From Bacteroidota bacterium (GTDB lineage: Bacteria; Bacteroidota; Bacteroidia; Chitinophagales; JADJOU01): a stretch of DNA of 64,000 nt. Numbering within the stretch: the stretch's first letter is position 1; each line of letters opens with the position of its first letter. The position numbers were made by a program, and so were the translations under genes. Below, piece after piece: positions 38,536 through 50,500 of this stretch. The notes beneath the pieces were generated by a model. The model was not told the origin of the DNA, made no database searches, and saw nothing but the letters and a program-made list of their open reading frames with translations. The stretch spans positions 1-64,000 of the forward strand of contig JADJOU010000016.1 of the NCBI GenBank assembly GCA_016713645.1, given 5' to 3'.

Positions 38536-39294
38536 TTGGAATTAGAACAACGGCCATATCTAGATACATACTATATTGAAGAAGGAGAAGGTCAAACGAT
38601 ACTTTTGCTTCATGGTTTGTTTGGTGCCTTGAGCAATTTCAAAGAAGTTACGCAATACTTTTCAAAGAAATACAAGGTAATTATCCCCTATTTGCCCTTA
38701 TATTCAAATCCACTAACAGATACTTCTGTCAGCGGATTGGTGGAATTCATTGTCAAGTTTATTCAGGAAAAGAAATTGGAGAACATCGTCATCGTCGGCA
38801 ATTCACTGGGCGGACATGTGGGAATTTTATATGCACTAAAATGCATGTCCAATGTGAAAGCATTAATCTTAACGGCATCATCAGGATTGTTTGAGAATTC
38901 ACTTGGAAATTCATACCCTAAAAAGGATTATATCTATATCAAGAGAAAGACGGAAGAGACGTTTTATGACCCCGCAGTGGCGACGAAAGAATTGATCGAT
39001 GAAGTCTATAAGATTGTCAATGATAGAGAAAAAGCCATTCGCGTTTTATTTTTAGCGAGATCTGCTATTCGATATAATTTGAGATCAGAATTGCCGAAAT
39101 TGACCATTCCAACACAATTGATTTGGGGGAAACACGACAAGATTACACCTGTTTTCGTTGGCGAAGAGTTTCACAAATTACTCCCTAATTCAGAACTAGA
39201 AATCATCGAAAAAGCAGGCCATGCGCCGATGATGGAGCAACCAGTAGAATTCATTGCCTACATGGAAAAATTTTTAGAAAAAGTTTTGAAATAG
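38536..39294 (+). CDS. Alpha/beta hydrolase, 252 aa
   Basis: The fold is marked by the oxyanion segment LLLHGLFGALSNF, the nucleophile elbow GNSLGGH (Ser near residue 95), an acid in WGKHDKITP and the catalytic His in KAGHAPMME. The substrate is unknown. The start is TTG 38536; no ATG fits as well. It heads a cluster with the CBS protein and nadK in the same direction, gaps of 21 and 10 bp, suggesting an operon. Confidence 0.85.
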   Translation: MELEQRPYLDTYYIEEGEGQTILLLHGLFGALSNFKEVTQYFSKKYKVIIPYLPLYSNPLTDTSVSGLVEFIVKFIQEKKLENIVIVGNSLGGHVGILYALKCMSNVKALILTASSGLFENSLGNSYPKKDYIYIKRKTEETFYDPAVATKELIDEVYKIVNDREKAIRVLFLARSAIRYNLRSELPKLTIPTQLIWGKHDKITPVFVGEEFHKLLPNSELEIIEKAGHAPMMEQPVEFIAYMEKFLEKVLK

Positions 39295-39315
39295 GTTTGC
39301 TAAATTTGTAAGACC

Positions 39316-39974
39316 ATGAATATTTCCAGTCTTCTTTCCGGTACAATTAATCCACTGCACGTAGGAGATGATTTTGGAATTGCGATTGCTATGATGCAAG
39401 ATTTTGGGGTGCGGCATTTACCTTTAATAGATGATAAAGGCCTCTTTATCGGAATCATTGCAGAAGATGTCTTATTGGATAGCGACGATCAAATCAGTTT
39501 AGAAAAACTCATCCTGCCATTTGAAAATCTCACTTGTTCGCATCGCGCGCATCTATTCGATTTTATCCATTTTTTCAAGGAAAAAAAGTTGAGTATCGTA
39601 CCGATTGTAAATGATGAAAACATTTATCAGGGCTGCATCGGCTATGAAGACATCGTGATGTATATTGCAGAAAAAGATTTTATCAAGGACCAAGGGGGTT
39701 GATAGAATTGGAGACGAGTGTTTTCAATTTCTCCTTGATGGAGATATCCAAAATCGTTGAATCAGAGGGCGCGCGCATTATGCATTCTGATGTACAAACC
39801 ATTGATGCGGAAAATTTACTCATTACGTTGAAGATCAATTCCAATAATTTATCAGGCATCATTGCCGCATTTGAAAGATATCAATACACGGTGATTCAAT
39901 CATACAGAGACAAAGAAGAAGAAGATTCCCTAAAAGATCGATATGATTTACTCATGAAATACTTAAGCATTTAA
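39316..39974 (+). CDS. CBS-domain protein (frameshifted at a G run)
   Basis: The first frame holds two CBS motifs (IAMMQDFGVRHLPLIDDKGL and FFKEKKLSIVPIVN) and ends at GGTTGA. The second frame continues with IELETSVFNFSLMEISKIVE, the C-terminal ligand-binding-like part that is fused in related proteins. One extra G in the G5 run at 39694-39698 joins them to about 219 aa. CBS pairs bind adenosine ligands. The gene lies just upstream of nadK, as is common in this phylum. Confidence 0.8.
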
Positions 39975-39984
39975 TCACACCATT

Positions 39985-40821
39985 TTGACTAAAATAGGCA
40001 TATACGGCAGATCATCGCTCACCAAGCACAAAGAGTATATTCAATACCTCTGCGCACTTTTGGAGAGCAAAAAAATTCCCTTTTGCCTTTCAAAGCATTT
40101 GGTCGCAATAGCAGATTGCCAATGCACGGATTCTTTTTCGAATCACGAAGAATTTATGCAATGCAATGTGGACCTTCTCATCAGCCTTGGAGGAGATGGG
40201 ACGATATTAGACACCTTGACCTTAGTGAAAAATTCAGGCATCCCCGTATTGGGCATCAACCTCGGCAGACTGGGGTTTTTAGCGAATACCTCGAAGGAAG
40301 AAACAGAGAAATCAATTTATTCTTTGGAGCGCAATTCATATCAAATTGAAAAGCGCATGTTGTTGGAATTAAATTCAAATTTTCCTCTGTTCAAGGATGA
40401 AAATTATGCCCTGAATGAGATGACGATTCAGCGCAGCAATTCATCTAGCATGATCATCGTCAATGCTTATATGAATGGAGAATTGTTCGACACCTACGGG
40501 ATCGACGGGCTATAATTTAAGTTGCGGCGGACCAATTATTCATCCTCTATCGAATAATTTTATCATCACGCCTATTGCCCGCATAACCTCAATGTGAGAC
40601 CGATTGTATTGCCAGATGATGTCACTTTGACTTTTGAAGTTTCTGGGCGCACCAAGGGGTTTTTATGCACGTTGGATTCTCGTGCGGCGAGCATTACAGC
40701 TGAATACGAATTGGCGATAAAAAAGGCGAATTTCTCTATGAATTTGGTCAAACTCCACGACAATACTTTCTTGGATGCCCTCAAGACGAAATTGATGTGG
40801 GGATTGGATCAGCGAGGTTAG
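39985..40821 (+). CDS. nadK: NAD kinase (32-bp deletion and one frameshift)
   Basis: NadK makes NADP from NAD. The GGDGT motif (LLISLGGDGTILDTL) and LGINLGRLGFLA are intact, as is ALNEMTIQRSNSSSMI. After FDTY the sequence jumps to GSTGYNLSCGGPIIHP, so the highly conserved W-A-D-G-L...TPT stretch is missing: about 32 bases lost at 40497. A further base is lost in the C3 run at 40578-40580 (IAPHNLNVRPIVLP is restored by one C). Together the two return to the original frame. The start is TTG. Without repair the protein stops at 40515. A real lesion would be serious unless another nadK exists. Confidence 0.9.
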
Positions 40822-40839
40822 TTCAAGATACGAATATAC

Positions 40840-41238
40840 TTATTGCGCAATATAGCTGTGATGAATCCTCTGAGCGATATCACTCATCTCAGCAGCATCC
40901 AATTTCAATCGAACATTCTTAAAGTCCATATCCGCCAATGCATTGATTGGAATAAGGTGAATATGGGCATGAGGGACTTCTAGGCCAATGACGGCAACTC
41001 CAATTCGCTCGCAAGGGAAAACTGCTTTTATAGCATTGGCTACTTTTTTAGAGAAAACCATCATAGGGCCAATTAGATCATCTTCGATATCGAAGATATA
41101 ATCGATCTCCTTTTTGGGAATAACGAGCACATGACCCTTTTGAACGGGTGTAATATCGAGGAAAGCTAAGAAATGTTCGCTCTCAGCAACTTTATAACAA
41201 GGGATTTCTCCCGCTACGATTCTCGAAAAAATGGTCAT
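40840..41238 (-). CDS. HIT family protein (Hint-like), 132 aa
   Basis: A nucleotide phosphohydrolase of the histidine-triad superfamily: MTIFSRIVAGEIPCYKVAES at the start, KGHVLVIPKKEID in the middle, and the triad HAHIHLIP near residue 89. It is a small cytosolic protein acting on AMP-linked substrates in known members. It lies 9 bp downstream of greA and is probably cotranscribed. Confidence 0.93.
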   Translation of the reverse strand: MTIFSRIVAGEIPCYKVAESEHFLAFLDITPVQKGHVLVIPKKEIDYIFDIEDDLIGPMMVFSKKVANAIKAVFPCERIGVAVIGLEVPHAHIHLIPINALADMDFKNVRLKLDAAEMSDIAQRIHHSYIAQ

Positions 41239-41247
41239 GCTTATAAA

Positions 41248-41715
41248 TTAAAGACTGATACTCAAAATATCGAATTCGATTTCGCCGCCTGGTGTCATCA
41301 CCTTTGCTTTTTCTCCGAGTTTCTTGCCGAGCAAGCCCTTTCCTATTGGCGATGTTACGGAAATTTTGCCCGCTTTGAGATCTGCTTCTTTTTCTGAAAC
41401 AAGGGTATAGGTATATTCCTTTTTGACCTTTAAATTCATCACTTTCACGGTGGTGAGGATAGAGACTTTAGAAATATCGATTTCGCTCTCATCAATAATT
41501 TTTGCGTTCATGAACATCTCTGCCAATTCAGAAATCTTCTTTTCCAAGATTCCTTGGGCTTCCTTCGCTGCATCATATTCTGCATTCTCCGACAAATCCC
41601 CTTTCTCCCGTGCCTCAGCGATGGCAGCAGCTGCTGCTTTGCGCTCGACTGTTTTCAAATGATGCACCTCATTTTTCAAATTTTCATAGCCCTCTTTTGT
41701 TAAATAAATTGTCAT
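41248..41715 (-). CDS. greA: Transcription elongation factor GreA, 155 aa
   Basis: GreA rescues backtracked RNA polymerase. The N-terminal coiled coil (YLTKEGYENLKNEVHHLKTV, with the tip REKGDLSENAEYDAAKE carrying the acidic residues) and the C-terminal FKBP-like domain (ISVTSPIGKGLLGKKLGEKA) are both complete. It has its own promoter and a leader hairpin (41750-41780). Confidence 0.96.
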   Translation of the reverse strand: MTIYLTKEGYENLKNEVHHLKTVERKAAAAAIAEAREKGDLSENAEYDAAKEAQGILEKKISELAEMFMNAKIIDESEIDISKVSILTTVKVMNLKVKKEYTYTLVSEKEADLKAGKISVTSPIGKGLLGKKLGEKAKVMTPGGEIEFDILSISL

Positions 41716-41749
41716 AATCTCTTGAATTTGATAAATGTGTTAAAAATGA

Positions 41750-41780
41750 AAACGCTTCTACTTTTGGAGTAGAAACGTTT
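41750..41780 (-). promoter_or_regulatory. Hairpin in the greA leader
   Basis: AAACGCTTCTAC at 41750-41761 and GTAGAAACGTTT at 41769-41780 pair over 12 positions (one G-T in RNA) with a 7-nt loop. It lies between the promoter (41797-41827) and the greA ATG, and is followed on the minus strand by TCATTTTTAAC. It may act as a leader attenuator. Confidence 0.6.
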
Positions 41781-41796
41781 CCTTGTAATTCGACTG

Positions 41797-41827
41797 CAAA
41801 TATAGCACTTCTTTGTTTTAAAAACAA
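41797..41827 (-). promoter_or_regulatory. Promoter of greA
   Basis: On the minus strand, TATATTTG (41797-41804) matches the -7 consensus and TTG (41825-41827) lies 20 bp upstream, the expected -33 position. Confidence 0.65.
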
Positions 41828-41853
41828 TAAGAAGATGTATTAGAAGTCAGGGA

Positions 41854-43377
41854 TTAAAATTCTATCTTAATTTCGACACGTCGATTTTGGGCTTTGCCCT
41901 CGTCTGTATCGTTTGGCGCCAATGGCTTTGTTTCACCAAATGCCGCTACTTTCAACTTGCTCTCCTTAATTCCTTTTTCAACCAAAGCATTTTTAACTGT
42001 CTCTCCTCTCTTTTGAGATAAAGCCATATTTGACTCTGGAGTTCCTTCGTTATCTGTATGTGCTTCAATAGTAATATTTGCCTTTGGATATTTCTTTAAA
42101 ACTTCATAGAGTTTGTTCAAAATGCTCTCGCCTTTTTTGTTCAAAGTATCACTCGCTGTTTTAAATTTGATATTGCTCGCAAACAAAATGACGCTATCTC
42201 TATCTTCATCAGACACTTTTGGAGCAGGTTCTGTGCTAGAAGTCGCCTCTGCATTTTTATCATAGGCATCTTTCTTAGGAATTTTTTTGCAAGACTTATT
42301 TGGCGCTGCCATATTATAAGTCAAACCAAATGTATGATTATTTTTAAATACCCTTGTCAATCCGAAAGCGTAGTCAATACTGATGGTTGGTCCATTCTCT
42401 TTCTCTTTATTCAAAGGAAGGTCATAAGAGAATCCAGCGGTAAGACCAGTCTTTCCAGTCATGTAATCTGCATCGAACGTTTTACTCTCGTATAAGAATC
42501 CGACGCGGCCTGTAAACATTTCCTTGAATGAGTATTCCAATCCACCACCATATTGATTATTGATAAATGAATTATAGATAAAATTTCCTGCTACAGTCAA
42601 TCTATGCGCTGGATAGCAATTAGCTGCAGCTGCCCCCATATAGAAATCATAAGCACCTGCAATCGTAATTAACGATGGCATATTAAATCTTGCAGATCTA
42701 TTGGCAACCGTATACTTATAGCCTTGATCTCCTGGTTCCGTAGCTTGAAATGCAAAACCATCTCCAGAGAACGACATATTGGTTCCGGCATTTCTAACAG
42801 CAACACCGAAGTGCACATTATCTCTTTTTCCGGTTTTATATTGTAAGCCCAAATCAAACGCAATGCCTGTGGCAGATAAATTATCGATAGACTCGCTGAT
42901 CATTTTTACTTGAATACCTCCAGAGATATCCTCTGTAAACAATCGTCCATATGATAAACCAATATTGACAAAAGCCGGACTAAATGTTCCGATTCCCTCT
43001 GGGTTTGATACAGTGGTTTTAGTAACCTTGCCGTAGTTTAGTGAATTGATGCAAATCCCAAAAACATTGCCTTCAGAAATTTCTTGAGCCAATGCTGCAC
43101 TGAATAGATTTGTTTCTGTACCAGTAAAATATGAAGTATAATTCACCCCCACACTGGTTTTCATGCCATAAGCTAAGCCTGCAATATTTGAACTAAAGGC
43201 ATAAATTCCCTTAACTCTAGCAGAATTGATTCCATTGATTCCCGCAGAGCGCGCGATTGGATTGAGCAATAATTCAGATGCTCCTGACTCCCCTGTTCTG
43301 TCTGGGTTTCCTGCAAAGAGAAAATTTCCAGTGAGTAAGCATAACCCTAATATATAATTAACTTGTTTCATGTTCAT
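41854..43377 (-). CDS. PorV/PorQ-family beta-barrel fused to an OmpA-like domain, 507 aa
   Basis: A signal peptide (ending near GNFLFAG) is followed by a PorV/PorQ-type barrel (about 25-345; NPIARSAGINGINSARVKGI near the start, repeated beta strands after it). A short Lys/Ala linker then leads to an OmpA-like peptidoglycan-binding domain (about 390-507; ITIEAHTDNEGTPESNMALS and NRRVEIKIEF). PorV-type proteins act in T9SS cargo handling. The OmpA fusion would tether it to the wall, which is inference. It is the last gene of a three-gene operon with a T9SS cargo and a TonB receptor. Confidence 0.78.
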   Translation of the reverse strand: MNMKQVNYILGLCLLTGNFLFAGNPDRTGESGASELLLNPIARSAGINGINSARVKGIYAFSSNIAGLAYGMKTSVGVNYTSYFTGTETNLFSAALAQEISEGNVFGICINSLNYGKVTKTTVSNPEGIGTFSPAFVNIGLSYGRLFTEDISGGIQVKMISESIDNLSATGIAFDLGLQYKTGKRDNVHFGVAVRNAGTNMSFSGDGFAFQATEPGDQGYKYTVANRSARFNMPSLITIAGAYDFYMGAAAANCYPAHRLTVAGNFIYNSFINNQYGGGLEYSFKEMFTGRVGFLYESKTFDADYMTGKTGLTAGFSYDLPLNKEKENGPTISIDYAFGLTRVFKNNHTFGLTYNMAAPNKSCKKIPKKDAYDKNAEATSSTEPAPKVSDEDRDSVILFASNIKFKTASDTLNKKGESILNKLYEVLKKYPKANITIEAHTDNEGTPESNMALSQKRGETVKNALVEKGIKESKLKVAAFGETKPLAPNDTDEGKAQNRRVEIKIEF

Positions 43378-43393
43378 ATCTACATTAATAATT

Positions 43394-46300
43394 TTAGAAA
43401 TTGTTTACGTCAGTTGGTCTAAGTGCACCAAAGAATTTGATTGTTCGCTCTCCAACGCCTGGAGCGCTAATATGAATGTAATACAATCCACTCGCAATTG
43501 GAACGCCTTTGTGATTTTTCAAATCCCATTTGATGGCATTGTCCAAATTGTCTGTTTGCGCTTCAATGCTTTGACCATCAGAGACGTTGGTTTTGCTTGG
43601 ATCAATATCTTTGTTAAATCTTCTCACCAATGCGCCATTTATATCAAATATCGTTACGGTACATTTATCTGGCAAATTGGTAATTTTCACCACGTTGGAC
43701 AATTGATTGACCTCATAATCAGAGAATGCATAGTATGGATTAGGCACTGCATTGATTTTTGACAATGCATTCGTCTTTAAAGTACTATCATTTAATTTTG
43801 GCGCCAATCCCTTCGTAGAGAATGTATACACTAAATGACTATCAGGATAAGACGCTGCATTTGCAGTTGGGAATTGCATCAACGGATTTCTTACGCGAAT
43901 TCTAATTCGCGCTTCAGTTGGCAATTCATACCCGATAATCTCACTCGTTTTATCCCCTGGCACTTTGCGTTTGTATATGTCAAATTTTGCATCTACCATA
44001 GGAACCGCTGTATACATGATGGATTTGTAGAAATTTCTGAACACTGGTTTAATTGTGTTACCTGCATTATACTTATTAAATTCTTCAAGTAGTGAATCTC
44101 TATATACGCGGCCTTCATCATAAGGAGAAGACATCACATAGAGGTATTGCATTCCACCGAATATCGGCTCACCGAATTTTGCCAATTCAGTGCTTGATGG
44201 ATCCCAAATCATATTCGCTGCATAATCTCCTGTTGTTTTGGAATTCTCCCCAAACATCATGTTTAAACGCTGACCTGTTTCTACATTGACAGCAAATCCA
44301 GGGAACCAACCGCGACCAATTTCAGTCTCAATTTCTGTCAACTTAAAGCCATCTTATGTCCATCATTGTCATTTGCTAAATCAACTAATTCAGTTGAAAG
44401 CGAACTTTGATATTCCCTTTTTGCCCCATTGACATTCACAGCATAGTCTTCGCCCGTTTCCATGACAATACATCTTGTCCATTTACTTCGATCGTTTGTA
44501 AATACTATATCGACACTTTGCAATTCATCCATTGTATTGATTGGACTCTTAGAACCATTGACTGTTCCTTCCGCAAGTACAGTAGTCTCTGTCAAATTAT
44601 TGGTGTTTTGTCTAAACGCAGGACCATAAGAAATATACTTCTCATCCTGAGCAGCCGCATCATAAAGTCCATTCGCTGCAAGGCAATATGGAGCAATTGT
44701 ACCATCAAGCATTTTCGAGTACTCTGAATTTCTATCATGGAAAATAGGAATTCTGCCTGATCCATTTGGATCTACGATATCTGTAAAGTGAGGATTATTC
44801 CTTTGATTAGAAGCCGCTTTTGTTATCAAAGTCGCCCCGCCTTTAATCCAATCCTTATACGTTGAACCGTCTTCATCTTTCAAGAATGTCAACCATTTCT
44901 TAAAATTATCTTTGAATTCAAGTGTCGCATTCATGAATCCATACAAGTTTTCTTATTAACAGGGTTGGTGCCAGTTGAATCAATTGTACCGACTTCGATA
45001 CTAATTCCATATCGCTTGCCCGTTTTTTGACTATACATGATTTGCTCATTTGGTCGAGTTAAATCTCTCTCTCCAAACAAGGTATCATTATTTGTTTTGT
45101 CCAATACAAACCATGAAGAATTTCTAGCAACTTGCTGTTTAGTCGTAAAATAGCTGCTATCCACCACTTGCAATTCGAAGTCAACATCTTGAAGACTTCT
45201 AGGATCAGTAACTCGAACCTTTACTGGACTCGCCCCACCTTTGTATTCCAAATTATCTACTAGGTTTTTCAAAGAATTATCTTTATCGAAGAACATTGAG
45301 TATGTTGAATCCAATAGGTCTAATTCTACGCCACCATTTCCTTTACCAAGTACTCTTGTGACTGGAATTCCTTGACCAAATTTCGCTTTATACTCTACCC
45401 CATTTACATCACTCATGTGAGGAATAGCAGAGGCTACGTATAGATTAGATCCCGCTAAGAAAGGGCGTTTTTGTTTATCTATGGTTGTAACTGTACTTCT
45501 AACTGGTCTATCGATTCCAAAAGTATCTTTAACCAAAGTAACCACTTCTTGTGTCTTCGTGATATTGTAATAATTGGAAGAATAAGCGATAGATGCAAAA
45601 TAATACTCTTTATTGTTGACTAAATTCTTCACCCCAAGTGTTTGGAATAAATCTTCAGTCACTTCAATTGAATGCACGATGCCATTGTTTGAACCTTTTA
45701 CTTTCAATACTTGCACAGGCATTTTTACCCCATCAACATCAACAAAACCTTCGTTGGTAATGTCTTTGATATCATTTTTGATATCGCATTGCATGAGCAA
45801 TTTTGCTTTGGAAGGATCTTCCAACTCGCTTGAAGTAACAGTCGGGCTGATCAATTGGTAAACCAAATATCCTTCGAACTTATACTTATTGTCTTTTGCT
45901 TCTTTCGGTATATCCGGAGAAGGCTCAGCATAGGCCTCTTGGAAATTATTAGACGTGATCGGGTTGACTAAATTCAAGATCAACTTCTTATCCAATTCTC
46001 TTACAGCCAATTCAGGGGCATTCGGGCCTTTAGCCACTTTAAAATCATTGTCAAATAGGTTTTGTGCCAAATCATCTGCTTTGCCTAAAAATCCATCAAT
46101 ATCGACTTTACAGCCATTGTAAGAACCAACAGGAGGCTGAACAAATACTGCCCCGATCGTGATATAGGACTCTTTACCAGACTTCATCGTAAACGGTCCC
46201 GAATTTTGAACGAAACGCAAATCTTGAGGAGCTAAGGCCTCTTTACACATTGACCAGCCGGCAGCATTACTTGGATAATCAGGGAAACAATATTTTGTCG

Positions 46301-47547
46301 GATCGGTTCCAACAATACCATTCCCGCCTTTCGTAAACGGTTTTCCTGTTCGGGTAAACCCTGTTTGCACATTTCTAAATTCCACTGCCACTTGCGGGTC
46401 ACTTAAATTTGATCCCGCTTGGTTGATAAAATAAGAGAATGAGGTCAAGCCCAATTGCTTTCCATCATCTCCGATCGGACCCTCAAAGAAATCAATCCCT
46501 TTGAATAGGCACCTGAGTTCCATAACCAATCGCCGAACCGCTATTCGCATCGATGGCTTTTGAATTGTATACATAGCCCATAGATCTTGGCACATCGCAA
46601 CCTACATAGTCATCGCTGTAATCACCCAAATCACAATCTACAAATTGAGACATATAAGTTTGAGAAACATCATCGCCAGATTTGTTGATGATATGATATC
46701 TATAGAAGGTCATGTCATTCAATTCGTTCGAAGAAGCAAAAGCGAAAGCCAAACAATTCATTTGAATCCCCAATGGCTGTCCTTGAGTAGCAGTATGGTT
46801 ATTTCCATAGTCGTTCAAAACCCAAAATACCATTTGATCTGCATATGCTTCAGCTTTAGGATTAATGACAGGATAATCTCCCTTACTAGGATCATAAATT
46901 CCATCATTATCTCTATCTAAAAATGGCGCCATATAATCATCCACATCCAATCCCTTATCTCTAGATAAGAAATCATTTTTTCTACCTGGCCAATATTTAA
47001 CACCATCTGGTATCTCCGATTCAGCCACTGCACCGTTCTTTTTATAAAGACCGACGACTTTGTCGATGTCCTTTCCCAATACATTGAAGAACTGATCCCA
47101 ATCTTTACAAGTCTTTTTGTTTACTGCATCTAAATTATTTTGAACAAGCGGACCTGGCCAGTATTCACTTTCGCTGCCGCTGAAGGTAATAGCTGCTATT
47201 TTGAGGTTTCCTCCCACATCTTTTCCAGATACCCAAATTGCTCCAGAAAACAATGAATTCGGACCTTTCTCACCATTGGCTAATTGCGCTTTGGAAATTT
47301 TTGGCACTTGATATTTGGCGCTATTTCTATCCCACCACATATCACCTGTATTGAGCAATTTCGTTCTGACATTGTTGATATCCATATCAATTTGAACCAA
47401 TCCAGGATCGCAATCTCTAGCATTTGTCTTTTCAGTTGCCACTGCAGATTTGCGCTTTACTGATACGCTCTCTCTCGCATCTATATTCATTGACATCGCC
47501 ATGAATAGGGCGCCTGTCGCTATTTTTAAATAATTCATTCGTTTCAT
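43394..47547 (-). CDS. Large secreted protein with T9SS-type C-terminus (three frameshifts)
   Basis: Four successive frames make one protein of about 1384 aa. It has a signal peptide (about 1-24), regions with calcium-loop-like DRDNDGIYDPSKGDY and a C-terminal sorting-like domain (NAVPNPYYAFSDYEVNQLSN, then TVTIFDINGALVRRF) that ends FFGALRPTDVNNF. This closing motif is a conserved signature of one Bacteroidota surface family. Lesions: +1 at the T3 run 46500-46502, -1 near 44945 and -1 near 44340; each repair gives a smooth junction. It lies between the TonB receptor (20 bp) and the PorV-OmpA gene (16 bp). The substrate or function is unknown. Confidence 0.75.
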
Positions 47548-47567
47548 AATATAATCTATTTAGATGA

Positions 47568-50500
47568 TTAGAAGTTGAAATTAATCCCCAATTGAATGGT
47601 TCTAGGTGATGAGAAATTAGAAGTTCTGCTATTTGGCATCTCTAAAGCTATCTTGTATAAGTCTGAGAAAGATTGACCTCTTCCTGTAACCTCCGCTTCT
47701 TTAGCATTCACCTCCGCTATACCAATATCAGATACCAAGTACCCATCATCAGATGGATTTCCTGTATAGTTGTATACACCCAAGATATTCTCTGCATTCA
47801 ACAAGTTTCTGATTTGAACATACACATTGAAATCGAGATGTTTCGCTTTGTCTTGCCCTTCTTTTTGTTTCAATTTTACGATGAAAGATTTATCAACTTT
47901 CATATTGATATTGAAACGCATTGGCAATCTCGAGCTGTTGATAGACTCGCTATTGAAAGGACGACCAGTACCAGTAAGTGAAGCAGAAGGCGTTGGATTC
48001 CCTTGTCTTGTATAAGGGGTTCCTGAACGAATATTCGTGGTAAGGTTCACACCAAAATTTTGCAATACTTTCTCCAATGCTTTAGGACCAACATATCCGC
48101 TTCCATCTCTGAATCGATAGTCCGCTGAAATGGTCAAATTATGTCTAGCATCATAGTTCAATGGATTCACCAATTTCAAGTTTGCATTACCTGCATCTAC
48201 GATATTGAATTGAGTTCTAGCATCTGATCCTGTTCCTTCTGCAAATGAAAGGGTATAACCTACTTTCAATCTCAAATTAGAGGTCTTTGTTGTTCTCATT
48301 TCATAATCCACTTTAATACCTAAAGTCGTACTAAAGTCAATATTTCCGAATGTGAAATAGTTTTTAGGATATGCACCTTGAATTTGTGTAAATTGAATTT
48401 GGTCTCTATACTCTCTATAGAAAGTAGAAATGGTGAAAACAGAACTCTTTGAAAGTGTTTGTTTGAAACCCATTTCGAAGTCAACTGTTTTTTGAGCGCG
48501 CAAGTTTGAATTGTTCACAAACGATGAATAGTTTTTACCAAAAGTGGTATACCAATCAAATGGAGATGCAAATAATACGTCTACTTGTCCTCCGAAGCCA
48601 TTACCTGTTGGTCTCTGAGTCAATACGTCATAGTGCGCGAAGAATTGAGATTTATCCTCCACCAATGGGAAGGTAAATTGCAAACGCGGCATGAAATTCC
48701 AATTCGGAGAGTAGTCTGTAAATGATGTCTCAGGATCGTAAAGTGAATCTGTCATCGTATTTTTCGCAACATCTTGCTCAGCCAATAATGGTTGGATAAC
48801 TCCACCAGAAGCGGAGATGATAGAAGCTGCAGAGGCGATCAAGTTTCCATTTGGATCATACCAAAAATCTCCCTCTCTAAATCCAGTAATTCTCGTTGGT
48901 CCAATTGCTTTATCTACATAGATAACGGCATCTTGGCTCATATTAGAAGGAATTGAATTTTTAATTTTATTTTGAACATTATCAGATTGATTGCCCAATG
49001 TTCCTACAGTAGTAACTCCATAGACAGAGTATTTATCTCGCAATACTTTTTGATTGGCGTCAAAACGGTCAACTCTCAATCCCACAATAAATGTCAATTT
49101 CTTAAATTGGAATTTATCTTGGATATAACCACCTAAATAGATAGGATTAAATGCGCCAACTTCTCTCGTATATTCTCCATTGGCATCTTTCTTTTTAAAG
49201 AAATCATTGAATGAAGGCGAACCGCTCGTTCTATTTCCATAAGGATCATATCCATTATATCTAACACCGTTGAATCCCCAGTTATCAATCAATTCATCTG
49301 GTGAGAAATAACTCAACTTTAATTGCGATGGATCTAAGGCATCTACATTGATGAAATCAGTTCCATTTGCTGGCAATCCTAAAGCACTGCGCAAATTCTT
49401 ACTAAATCTCGTCTCCAATTTTGCATTGTACTCAGGCAAATACTCAATTGTATCAGTCAAATAGAAAATCGTCGTATCATCATTGGCTTTGATTCTCTTC
49501 ACATATTCTTGAAGGGTAATCTTAGTAGCTCCATCATTAATAGTCAATGTAGGATTGTAGCTCTTTACATTTCTCGCGGTGTGCGCGTTCGCTTCAAGTG
49601 CGGCCAATCTCCACAAAGAAAGTGGGTTGATGCTATATTGACGCAATGTTCTCGATTCAAACTCCAAACCGAATTCGATAGAGTGGGTATTTTTGAATCC
49701 TTTTCCTTGGCTAGAGATATCGAATGACAAGTCCATTCTCGCTCTGAATTGATCTACATCTTGACCAACAGAGAATCCGCCGTATTGGCGTCCAAATGGA
49801 TAATACAAACCGTGAATAAATTGATTGGCTCTTGTTCCATTCACCAATCCTCCATTTTGTTCAATCGCTTGAATTGTCTTAGAGAATTTCTCAGGGTCTA
49901 CGTTCTTCACCAAATCCAAATACTGACTCGTGATACTTGCACCCAATGGGTTCACAGTGCCTGGGGTATAAACTACGCCTGTATCTCTATCACTTTGAAT
50001 AAAGAATCCCTCCATATTGACAAAATCATTTGCTCCATCGCCATAGAATACTTTTTCATTTTTCTTATACTCTACATTTTTTGCTCTCAAACGGTCAAAT
50101 TTTCCAATGTGTCCGTAGTCAAAGTGATTAGAACCATGCTTCTCGTTATAAGTCTCTTCAAAATACTTTTCAATATCCGCTTGAACTGTATAGAATGCAT
50201 TTTCAATGATTGTTCCTTTGCTAGTAGGTTTACTATCTGTCGTCGCATTCATTTTACTCGCACCTATATTATGTCTAAATCGAACGTAGCCTCTGATGCT
50301 TCTATTGAAGTTAATTGGATAGTTCTCATAATTAAATAGGGAATATCGCTGAATGTAGCCTTTATACTTCTGCATATCAAAACCACCACCGACAGTCAAA
50401 CCAAATTCGTCGGAAATTTTGAAATCCAATTTTCCTTGCATTCTCGCTTGCCACTCATTGTTGTTGAGGTGAGCAGGAATTCTCTCGATATCTGATGAAT

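Noticed and set aside
49749..50339. A 196-codon ORF on the plus strand across the TonB receptor
   Set aside because: Antisense to a clear receptor gene, with strongly Ile/Cys-biased composition typical of antisense frames and no recognisable motif.
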